Assembly: GCA_963281155.1 (NCBI GenBank)
Contig: CAUJLY010000004.1
Span: 2,108,001 to 2,172,000, forward strand
Origin: Rhabditophanes sp. KR3021
Taxonomy: Eukaryota > Nematoda > Chromadorea > Rhabditida > Alloionematidae
Length of the DNA stretch: 64,000 bases
Reading direction: 5' to 3'
The notes under the pieces are model-generated. The model was given only the letters and a program-made list of their open reading frames with translations, ran no database searches and was not told the DNA's origin. Made by a program: the position numbers and the translations under genes. Shown here piece after piece: positions 1-11,100 of this stretch. The number at the start of each line of letters is the position of its first letter. The stretch's first letter is position 1.

Positions 1-231
1 TTGTAGTAAGGGAGCCTTTTCTATCAAAAAAGCTTGATTTAAAGTCACAATACGATGAAAATAAGAATGTCACCTTGTCTCAAGAAATCTTTTGTACATA
101 ATATGTTTTACCCTTTCATTATTTTAATACACAGACGATCGTATATATAAAATTTTAAATTATATGTTTCCCTTCTTTTTATTTGAGTGATGACACCATG
201 ATGATTGAAGTTGTGCATTTTGTAATATATT

Positions 232-362
232 GTTAAACGAATAACCTGTGTTTTAGACATGTTAGGGACACTTTTCACCAACTCATTTTGAAATATATCT
301 TTAAACGAATAACCTGTGTTTAGGCTTGTTAAAAGACATTTTTACCAACTTATTTTGAAATT
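232..362. repeat. Two-copy imperfect tandem repeat (unit about 65-70 bp)
   Basis: Two adjacent copies share the core AAACGAATAACCTGTGTTT, then a similar stretch that ends in CCAACT(C/T)ATTTTGAAAT. Copy 1 runs from about 232 to 297 and copy 2 from about 299 to 362. They differ by scattered substitutions and small indels, so the duplication is not brand new. It sits just upstream of the chromodomain gene and may lie in its promoter region; no function is visible. Confidence 0.7.
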
Positions 363-481
363 TAACAAACTTTTAGTGTCATTATAACCAAGTACTTATT
401 TTGTTGGGCAGCAAAAGAGAATTTCTGTCAAATTACTATAAAATTGACCAAATAATTATTAAATTGGTGAAGTACTCAAAA

Positions 482-1150
482 ATGTCCGAATTTGATGTGG
501 AGAAGATTCTCGATAAACGAGTTTTTCACGTCAAGGGAAAAAAGATTGAGAAGTATCACGTGTTATGGCTTGGATACCCTTTATCAGAAGCAACATGGGA
601 ACCTGTAGCAAATATGAGGTATACCAATGTTGTTGCAATTGAATATGAGGCACGCTTGGCAAAGGAGAAAAAGGAATTGGTGAGTTGTGTTATTGATCAA
701 TTTTTATTAATTTTCCATCATTGTAGGAGGAAAGAATAAATACAAGTCATTCCACATCACCTCCCAACAGTATTGACGAGAACGAAAGCTTAGATGATGA
801 AGAAAGCTCATCTGATGATAATAAAAGCTTCAGTCCGGAGGCAAATATGTCTAATTATAGCGATTTTATGGTCTATCAAACTCCTGGTCTTACCCCGGCA
901 TTGATGTAAGTTGATACTAGCTGTTGCAATTAACATCATTAATTTAGAAATTCGAAGGATAAAGGCCCAATCGAAAGAGATAAGAGAAAGAATCGAAATC
1001 TTTGGGAATATTTTCTATACAGTTGGGTATGAGGATGGATCGGGCGCGTTTTTTAATGAACGAGATATTCTTGGGGAAAACGAGAAGATTCTAAACAGAT
1101 ATTTGGGGAATCAACAATATCCTAATGCATTGATTGGACAACAAAAATAG
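482..1150 (+). CDS. HP1-like protein: chromodomain, acidic linker, probable chromoshadow domain
   Basis: The likely role is binding methylated histone H3 in heterochromatin, as for HP1/HPL proteins. Exons are 482-679, 727-905 and 958-1150 (introns of 47 and 52 bp), giving 189 aa. Residues about 3-45 form a chromodomain: FDVEKILDKRV, then YHVLWLGYPLSEATWEP, with the aromatic-cage positions occupied (V-E-K, W, W-E-P). A Ser/Asp/Glu-rich linker follows (about 70-115). The last exon (ERIEIFGNIFYTVGYEDGSG and onward) has the length and strand-strand-helix look of a chromoshadow domain, but this match is weaker. The ATG at 482 is chosen because the chromodomain starts right after it. The third exon needs the acceptor at 956-957 rather than the TTTAG at 946-947, because only that acceptor keeps phase. 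Confidence 0.78.
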
Positions 1151-3374
1151 GTACGGAGCAGGTGAATGGAATATTGCTGGGAAAGTGATGATCGTGCTGG
1201 GAAAATTGTGATGTCCCTTCCGAAGAAATTAATGAAAATAGCAATGAATAAATAATTTAAGATCCTATTAAACAAACAGTTGGGAGAAAAACAAAGGAAA
1301 CTTTGATTGATCGAAGCAACTATTTCAGCAGAGACCCAGTTCCATTAGAATAAAAAATTTCTTTCGATATCATATAAGTTGATGGCCTTATATTTATTAC
1401 CTAATATTTTAATGTTTATTAAATATTTCATTTTTATATCATTTAAATAAACGAATTGCATATATAAATTCATGTTAAATGTCTTTTTGTATGAATTGTT
1501 AAACTGCAAAATGATCACAGGTCGTTCTCAATGTCCTTATTTACAGATAAGAAACCTAGATAAGTGATACATACATCATAAATATGCAATATAATGATTA
1601 CCTCTTCAACTCTATACCAGTCTCCTGAGGTTCCTTAGTGACTAGTAATAATGGTGAATATGACAACTTGTCGTTACCCGACCTTCACTAATAATGACGA
1701 TATCCTGATGAAAGCTGCTATATATAGTACAGTCAGTCAATTGAACTATCAACAATTCTAACAGGGCAATTTTATTGTCATAACGACTTTGAAAAGCATA
1801 CATATAAGCATGCTTAATCATATCAGAACAGTAAAATTTTCATAAAAAGTTTTACTATTTTTAGCACTATTTTCTATTGCTTTGACACAAATTTGAAGTT
1901 TCTACGTTCATGAAGAATTACATGTCCGCATGGTTCGATTGACTGTTTTTGGGCATTGTAGCAAAAATACACATATAGTAAAGATCCAAGTTAATTATTT
2001 TCAAGCTTCTACATCAAAAGTGAATCTAGTAATACAAAGAAGTAAATATTTTTACGTTCACATCGCGATGAGTTGGTAATTGAAGTATGGCACATGTTTA
2101 CTTTTAATTGTTCCTACTAATATCTTTACGGCAGTTTCGTTTAATTGCTCAAAATATAAAACTTAACTAGATCTGCAATTATTTGATAATAAATATGAAG
2201 ATATTTTAAAATGGTGTAAAATCTTCAAAAAATAAACACAGTTTATTTAGGCAAATTGGTATATAGACTTCATAAACTGTTTTATATTTTTTCAAATTAA
2301 AACTCTTAGTGAGCTCTACTAAATATTTATCAATTAGGTTTTCGATTAAAGTTTTTTGATTGCCTATACAATGGCAAAAACGGTGTATTGAACAAATCGA
2401 GATATTTCTGTCTAAGGACATTATTGAAAATCCAGTTTATATACCTTAAATTAAAGCTTAGAAAGAATATACAATTATCACAAAATAGAATTTTAAGTCA
2501 AAGTTTTAATTCACAAGGAATATGTCAAACTAATTTGAGAATTTTGAAAACAATGAGCAATTTTTATGTAAATTGAACAGCATCCATTGCAGACTTGGTT
2601 AAAAGTCTATTTTGTATAACAGAAATTTTGACCTTTGGAAGCTCTACAAAATGGACAAAACAGCTTTTAATAACAAAAGCTAAAAATGTTAGAACAAAAC
2701 ATTTTTATGTATAATAGAATGTCTTAATGCTTACCGGAAACGATGGTAGAATCAAATTGTTCAAGTATTATGTTTTATTTAAATTCTCATTTTCGAGATA
2801 TGTTAAGTCACTAAGGGATAATATTTAAAATGATCCCTATACTCGACCCTTATGGTCTGTTAAATTTAGTATGATAAGTAATGGACTTTGTTTGAATCAT
2901 AAATAAAATTTGTTAATAATGTCTTGAGTAAAATCATTTGAATCTTGTAGTCTTTAAAATTCTTTCCATGATGAACTAAGAATTTAGTTTTACAATAATT
3001 AGATATAGTGTACATTGTTAGTGATACTTGAATGATTATTTGATAAATAATAAGTTGGTAACATTTTTATTATTTAGTCAAAGCAACTAATCGAAAGATA
3101 ATACTGATACCAAATTACGTCCCTTTTTCAACTATCCAATTTTAAAAAGATCCACGAATTTGCAACACCAAAAATGAGTCATAAAATTGTATTGTTTAAA
3201 TTATGCACAAATTACACGAACCAAAAAAATTAATTTTATTCATATATATTTAATGAGATAAAAGGACAAAGAATAGTAATGTTACAAAAAGGAGCATAAA
3301 GGTTGAATATTTAGTTGGAGTTTCCCCATTTTGTCTATTTCATATCGCTTTTACTATTGTGTGGTTTAGCATTA
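1151..3374. other. Intergenic DNA, no gene seen
   Basis: AT-rich sequence with only short open frames that lack codon-like composition, splice partners or recognisable motifs. It separates the HP1-like gene from the 3' end of the acidic orphan gene. I see no RNA gene or clear repeat. Confidence 0.6.
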
Positions 3375-4222
3375 TTAGTGAAAAACTGATTGTCTCAGTT
3401 GGCCTTGTCCTTTACCGACTCCGTAATCTATAAAAAGAATTTAAATTTAATTTAATTGAAGTTAAGTTAACCTGATTTGTAAGTTGATCCCTCACCAGCA
3501 TCACCTTGGAAAGCTCCAGTGTTGAAACGAGCGATCAAATCATTGACTTTCTTTCCTGATTTGATATTCTTCTTAGCCCAGTCGTGTTCGTCTGGTTCTC
3601 CGCACTTTACAACATTGGGGTCTCTGGAGTCTTCTTGGACTGGATCTTGGTTTTCTAGACTCTTGGCAGCTGCAATTTCTTCAAAATCTGGGAAGTCTAA
3701 AGGCTTTTTGGAGACAGCTTCACTTGGTGATGTTTCTTCTTTAGGCTCAGCAAGTTTCTTGGCTAGTCTTGAGACGATAATACGATCTTCTGGCTTAGGG
3801 AGTCCTTCCTCGTCGTTGACGGTCATTCTGGTGATTTGGCCGGCTGTTTCAAGAACGATTGGTTCCGAGATTGGTTTATGCCCCTCTTTCATTTGCTCAA
3901 CTTCTGGACAGTTCTCCTCTATGTACCCCTCTTCTTGTTGTCCTCCCAATTCATTATCGGCCTCATGAACTTCATCTTGTTGTTCTAGCTCCTCTTCGAG
4001 TGTGTTTTCGGAATGATGGTCCCCAGCATTCTCTTCAAGCTCGGCCTCAATTTGGTCAGAATTCTCCTCCTCGATAACCTCACATCTCTCATCAAATTCG
4101 TAAGTCTTCTCCAGCTTAATGATTACTTTGTCTTCTTCGGGAAGAGACATCAAATCTTCTTCCTGTACAATCTCTCCAGACTCATCTCTGGCAATTTCTA
4201 AACTCAAGTCGGTTGATGACAT
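3375..4222 (-). CDS. Uncharacterised acidic, probably disordered protein
   Basis: Exons are 3472-4222 and 3375-3427, joined across a 44-bp intron (donor GTTAAC, acceptor TTTATAG) in phase 1; the product is 267 aa. The start MSSTDLSLE is a clear ATG. Residues about 15-110 are very rich in Glu and Asp, the middle is Lys/Glu/Pro-rich, and the C-terminal 60 residues (after KCGEPDEHDWAKKNIKSG, then LIARFNTGAFQGD) turn basic and Gly-rich, ending GQLRQSVFH after splicing. No domain was recognised. The conserved-looking tail suggests a short binding motif on a disordered protein, which is inference only. No signal peptide or membrane segment is seen. The open frames on the opposite strand over this exon are shadows. 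Confidence 0.75.
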
Positions 4223-4698
4223 TTTTGTGAATCAGTAATAGAATGATCACCAAATGGTAGATGAAAACAGACCTGTAAAAATACAATAATTAGTAAGTAA
4301 AAACAATACTCGTCAGTTGCCATCGTATGGGTTGTGGAAAATAAATGAATGCAAAGGAATCACCAAGCACAAAGCCACATTAATAAAAGGTAAGAAATAC
4401 ATATCTCATAAATTTAATTTAACCTCAAATGACACAACCATGCACTTGGTCATCCATATTCTCTATTTGACACAAATAAACGAAGGCGACGATGACTGTC
4501 GACACAACTATTCTCTTCTAACAAAAATCATCATCACCTCCTCAAACAATATGTAATAAATAGTGAACCCAACATATTTACATTTTATGAACAAAAATAA
4601 TAAATAAATTTTTTGGTAACACACTTTAATTGACAGGCCCTGAAACAACCAGACAAAATCACTTTATGAGGCACAATATACGACATATCCTACCCTTC
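4223..4698. other. Short non-coding stretch between the acidic gene and the assembly gap
   Basis: This should hold the 5' leader and promoter of the acidic minus-strand gene and possibly the 3' end of rpm-1 next to the gap. No RING or Cys-rich coding sequence is visible on the minus strand here, so the C-terminal domains of rpm-1 are not on this side of the gap. Confidence 0.5.
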
Positions 4699-5198
4699 NN
4701 NNNNNNNNNNNNNNNNNNNNNNNNNNNNNNNNNNNNNNNNNNNNNNNNNNNNNNNNNNNNNNNNNNNNNNNNNNNNNNNNNNNNNNNNNNNNNNNNNNNN
4801 NNNNNNNNNNNNNNNNNNNNNNNNNNNNNNNNNNNNNNNNNNNNNNNNNNNNNNNNNNNNNNNNNNNNNNNNNNNNNNNNNNNNNNNNNNNNNNNNNNNN
4901 NNNNNNNNNNNNNNNNNNNNNNNNNNNNNNNNNNNNNNNNNNNNNNNNNNNNNNNNNNNNNNNNNNNNNNNNNNNNNNNNNNNNNNNNNNNNNNNNNNNN
5001 NNNNNNNNNNNNNNNNNNNNNNNNNNNNNNNNNNNNNNNNNNNNNNNNNNNNNNNNNNNNNNNNNNNNNNNNNNNNNNNNNNNNNNNNNNNNNNNNNNNN
5101 NNNNNNNNNNNNNNNNNNNNNNNNNNNNNNNNNNNNNNNNNNNNNNNNNNNNNNNNNNNNNNNNNNNNNNNNNNNNNNNNNNNNNNNNNNNNNNNNNN
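4699..5198. other. Assembly gap of exactly 500 N
   Basis: The run of N starts at 4699 and ends at 5198. The round length suggests a placeholder rather than a measured size. Open frames that cross it have no meaning. It interrupts rpm-1 before its expected C-terminal RING and tandem-Cys region. Confidence 0.98.
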
Positions 5199-8100
5199 CA
5201 TTCCCAAGATAACCAAATAGACTGTCTCGAAACTTTATTCTTCAAACACAAATTAAATGCGCGAGACGTTGCTTTCATCAAATTCCTTATGAATTTCTTC
5301 CCAACTTGGTGAACTTTACATATCTTAACGACATTATCAATAATCAACAAAACCTTCTTTCCAGTTTCATAATCAACTATTGACAACAACTCAGACATCA
5401 AGATCAAAGCATTCTTTTTAATAGAAACTGTATCAACGGTCATTTCAAGTTCACATAATTTGCTTATGATATTGATCAGACCTAAGACATAATTGTACTG
5501 ATCAGGTTGTCTTGTTCTTTCGAAATTATGATTGAATTGACGTTTGTTGCGCTTTTTCGTTAAGTTGATGACTTCTTTTTCGAAGGCTTTCATTATTTGG
5601 TAGCAGACATAACTTCGGAGAGGTTGTAATTGCATCTGTCCAAATAACAAATCAATTATTTGATTTCGTAATTTACTTGAATTTTTATCCAAATCTTCAG
5701 TCGTAAACTTTTCTTCAAAAGCTTGAGCGGTAATCGCCTGGAATAGTTGAAAGGCATCGGATTGTGTAATGGATAAGAAATGATTATTCTGAAGTGGTGA
5801 ATTTTGTTTAATGCCATCTGACTCCTGCAAATTCTTATTGTAATAAATTTTATTAAATTGTTCATCATATCCCAAAACCACAATTTGTCTAATTCGTACA
5901 ACTGCATTCTGAGATTTAGCATGAACCTGAACATTGTGCATTGGCCTAGTCAGCAAGCATTTCACCCATCCTTTGTAATTCTTTCTCAACTTGATATCCA
6001 TTATATTCCTTTCGCAAATATCATTCTCAGTAATATCCATATTCTTAAAGCAAATAGAAGTTATGTTGTAACCTTTGTCTTCAAAGTCATTATTTATGTA
6101 AACAGCTATAACTACTCCCAATCCTTGGTCATCTACATTGTCTTCTTCCTTTTCTTTGCTGACCATTATACAACGTGGTTTTAATTTGTTGTCTTCATTG
6201 CTTTCCCAGAAAGTTTCTAGGTTATCGTCCATTAGAGCAGAAATCATTTTTTGATTTGATGAGGCTATTATTTTTAAATTCTTGATCACATTTACTAGTT
6301 TTTTGACTTTATTCTCTGGTAGATGTTCGTCATTATCATTAGTTAACTCAGTGACTAAGCTCTCTTGGTACTTCGATTCTTTATCCTCTTCCTGCGACAT
6401 AATATTTCCTACTGAAGCTAAAATCCACACAAAGTCAATAACAAGTCCTTTTCATGACTGGTATACTCAAAAGTCCATGCCTTAAAGCATAAAGCCTTCA
6501 ACAAAGGTGACACGTCATTTGCTTGAACTATAACACTCAGAGTTTGCAAAAATGAATGCATGTCCTTAACAGTATAATTAACTAAGGAGCCAGCTAAAGA
6601 TGCAAAATTTTCCAGGATGTGGTAATAATTTTAAATTTGAAGCAAAGTTGTAGGAACCAATGTATGAGTTGTGCGAATTAGTGTAGTAGGAAAGGGCTGT
6701 TAGATAATGCCATAATATATCTGCTACTGATTTTTCATTTGAGACGATCTTGAGAAGCCAATTCCATGATTTAAAGGAAAAGGAAAAGAATATTGAATTT
6801 GAGATAGAGAGTGTTAGGTACTTGCGGAGAGGGTCTATGTCGCGGGAATCAATGTCAAAGACGAATTGAAATACGTCTCTGTCGCATCTTCTGTAATTTT
6901 CATCAGGTTTTTTCAGACGATTGTTTGAAGAATCTCCAATTTTTAGCTGGAATTGTTCAATTGCATCGTCGTTACTCTGGCTTTTTGTTCGATTTCCTTT
7001 CAAACTGCTGATGTCTTTGTTGAAAATCATTTTCGAACTTGAAGCATCACTTTCTTTGAAGGTTAGTGTATCTTCACTTGCAACTTTCTTCACTTTGTTA
7101 ATAGAACTAGGCCCAGGGTCAGAAGAATGTGTATTAATCATATTCAAGCCATCCTTACCAAAACTTCCGAACAATTTAACTGTATTTTCAAAAGTATTCA
7201 CCTTGCTTATTCCAAAAACCTCATCCTCCTCATCTTCATCTTTTAGAAGTACTTTAGTTAGAGGTTTCGCATCACATTTCACCGATTCGGGAAAAGATCA
7301 GCCTGCCAAACAGGAGCATTTGTAGGAGCATCATTTATCTGTCCGTTTAATTCTAATAAAAACATCGAATTCTCAATGATCTTTTCTTCGAAATTTGGAA
7401 TTAAATGCTTAGCTTGTTTGTCAATATAGGAACCTTCTAACCCAATAATTGAATTCACATAATCATTGCCCATAATTTTAGTTGATTTCCCTTCTTTAAT
7501 TAATTGTGAGAGATATTTTCCACGACAATTTGAACATAATAAATACCAAGTTACTCGGGCAGATGCTCCATCTCCACAAGGACCACTCCAACCAGCTGTA
7601 TACTGGCCGACTGAATTATAACCATTGCCAAGTGCATTATTTCCGCATCCAGGATGATTTATTTTCATGTGAGTTGTTATAGGTTTGAAATGATACTCAT
7701 CGCAAAGTTCGCAATAATCTTTAGCAATATTTCTTAAAGTTGATTGCTGAAGGTTGTTACCATTGTGAGATTGGGGATGACTTTCATTAATATCAGGTAC
7801 CTTTGAGGATATTTCACTGGACGCTGCTACTAATTTCTGAGCTTCTAAGTGCTTTGTAACTTCACGAATTACTCCTTTCCAAATTCTTCGTAACCTGCTA
7901 ACTTCTTCTTCATTTACTATAGTCCAGATTTCATTTTGAATCAATTCCTTGGCTGTTGATAATGCCATTGGTGATAATCTTTCATGCCAAAGTAAAGCTG
8001 CAAAACAAGCTCTGCAAGCTTCGAACGTTAATGGCATCAAAACTTTTTTGTCATTAAAACTACACCGAAATCATTAAACATTAGAAAATGATAAGTTTTT

Positions 8101-11100
8101 AAAAATTTTAAAATCAATTTACTTTAAGTGCCTTTTTTGAGTCGTATGTGTTAGACTATAAGTAACGATTTACCAAAATGAAACTAATAATATCCGGTAA
8201 TTTAAGGATCATTTTAAGAGGTCTTATATTGAAATATAAAGAATGTGTTCACCATCAACTTGGTGAAAAAGATTGGCCAAATTATTCCCGAAACTGACGG
8301 AGATGTTCAAGATGTTACTGCTGAAAAAAAACTACAACTAGAGGTGCCACTAATTTAGCGTTAAACCTATTTTGAAATATTTCAAATTAAATGGAGAGAA
8401 ACAATATCCTGATTTGGTTGGACGTTCTAGTCCTCTACGATTTAATTTTATTATTTGATCAGATTTATTGCCTGAAATTGACAGCGGTTATCATTTTCAT
8501 GCAAGAAGTGCTTTGCACGCAGCTGATTTTTAATAGCAACAAAGCTATGACAAAAAAATAGATATTACCTAGAAAATAATCTTCATCTCATTAGAATCTC
8601 CTTTTCAAGAAGCAAGGATATGGCAACTATATTAAAAGTGTTTTAAAAATATGGAGTACTGGGTTGGGAAGCGGTCAAGTTTTGGAAGAATTTCGCGGTA
8701 AGAGCGTCCAATATCAATAACTATATTTTTTAATAAAAAAGCTTTAGCTATTCTAACTTGACCAACAAAAAGCATCAATAACTTTTAAGGTATTTTGATA
8801 AGCCCAATATTTTCGATATTTTGAAACTGAAAAATTACCAATCTCCATAAGTCGAGGCAGCTTGAACGGAACGCTGGATAATTGTAGATCTAATAAGAGA
8901 ATTGTTGCCGATTATAGCCGTCTCAATTTTAGTTTGATCCTTTGTAATGTATTCGGTTTTCAATAATTTGTTATACTGCAAAACCCAGCAAACTTGATGC
9001 GACTTAATGTCAAGAGCATTCTCCTTAAAATCATCTGACAATTTCAACCAAATGCCATCACTTGTTTCACATTGTTCGATGTACTTAATTTTAATACCTC
9101 TTTGTAGTATGCCTAATTCAGTAGCTGAGAAGTTAGGGGCATTACGAACTCTCAAACCAACTATCATTAAACTTGATTTTACTGTACCAGTCATTTCATA
9201 TGCTTTAACCTTATTAGAAACTTTCTTAATACTTCCTTTTGCAAGGAGGCAGTCCATTACTGAAATAGTAACTATTTGCGGTAATTGAAATTTATCTACA
9301 TATCCATAGATGTTATAAACGCCAGGCTTTTTGGGAAACCACTCAATAGTCTTTTGATGGAAATCTTCTTTTTCTCTCATTACAACTTCTTTCATGTAAG
9401 TTAATCTGATTTCTTCGAGGCAATAATTAGCTAGAACGGGATTGATTGTTAAGCAATTGTACTTTGATTTATTTACTAAAGTTGGTTTGTATGGATGTTG
9501 CGTTATCAAAGACGCCAAGACACTTTTGCTAGACTCTCCATCTTCTTTATTAAAATCAGAATCAATCGCGCCTGTTCTAAATTCAGCATAGCACGAAGAA
9601 GGCTCAGCATTCTTTAAGATCTTGTCAAATTGGTCTCGTAAAATCAAATTAAACGTAATACCTGTTCCGACAACTAGATTTTCTCCATTCAACTTACTCT
9701 TACAAATGATTTCACATCTTCTTAAGTCAAGAAAGGGGGCTTCATTTAGAGCTCTGATGAATTTTGAGCCAACAGATAAATTGACATCTTTAATTAAATC
9801 CATCAGGAACAATTTTTCAACATTTCCTTTTTCGAAAGGAATAATGTCATCGCACACTTCTTTGATACAAGGCTTGTAGCTTAAATGCAGGCCTTTTCTT
9901 AGTAGATTTCCGTGTCTTTCAAGGTAAGTCTGCATAGCTGGTTCGTGGAAAGTTGTATGATTCTTTTTAACTAACAAACGACAAACATTTGCTATTGACC
10001 AAACCAATTCTTTTTCCAAGTTTTGTAGACTCATTTTCTTGATTTTATTCGAACAGCCGGAAATGGTGCATTTAAAGCCAAAAGCTTGTTTATTGACTAA
10101 TTCTTGACCTGATTTATCATTAGACTCAAATATGAACAATAATCTATGTCCAGGTATGACTAGTAAAGAACGTGGCCAATTAGATTTCATCGAAAAAGCT
10201 CCAATTGGAATATAATTATAATTGGATGGAGACAAAGATTGATCAATCAAATAAACAGCTACTCTATCTTCGGCAGACAAAGTTTCACAATCATCATGAA
10301 ATGACAAAGACATGTAATCAATGGAATCCCCAAAATCTGCCGTAAATGAAGTAATTATCCCTCTTTTGTATGGGTGATCTGATTCAATCGTAATATGATT
10401 TGATCGCGTTATATTGCAAATATTAGTTGATGAGTCCATAGTCTTATTATCATCAATTTTTCTAGCTGTATTCGCACGAGCCACTGTTGTCAACAACTCA
10501 TCAATTGAAATTATTACAGAAAAAGCATTCTGATTGTCGATTTCAGCAAATATATTCGCAAAACAAAGAACGTTTGAGGCAAAATATAAATCCATTTCAT
10601 GCATTTTCTTCGTATTAATTAATCTAGTTGAATTTGATACGATTGACTTGAGGATAGATGAAGTTAAGACACGCACTAGATCTTTTAAGCTTTCACTTTG
10701 AACAGATTTGGAAACACTAGGAGCAACTGTGTAGATGATTTGAGGAATTTGTCCTAGTGGAAAAGTCGGTTATATAACGAAATCATATTTAATGGTATTC
10801 AAGAATAAATTTTAATCTAATTATGTTTTAAGACACTAATTGCTGAATCGGTTTTGTTTACCAGTCAAATTAGCTTTATCTTTTAAAGGTGTTTTATATT
10901 TCGAGTAAGTCGATCTTTTGATTATGAATTACAAGATGGAGTATATTCCCGAAATATACATACCGAATTATACCAGTAATGTTTAAGAAGCATCCTGAAA
11001 GTGTTAGGAGATTCTCAGAGATTGCTCTAAACAAAATATATTCCTCTTTAAAACAAACTCCTAAAGAATATTTTGCCTGATTTTAATGTTATTGCCTCCT

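Noticed and set aside
3519..4201. Plus-strand open frames opposite the acidic gene
   Set aside because: They mirror the Glu/Asp-rich codons of the real minus-strand exon and lack splice or start support.
4630..5220. Open frames across the N run on both strands
   Set aside because: They exist only because N has no stop codons.
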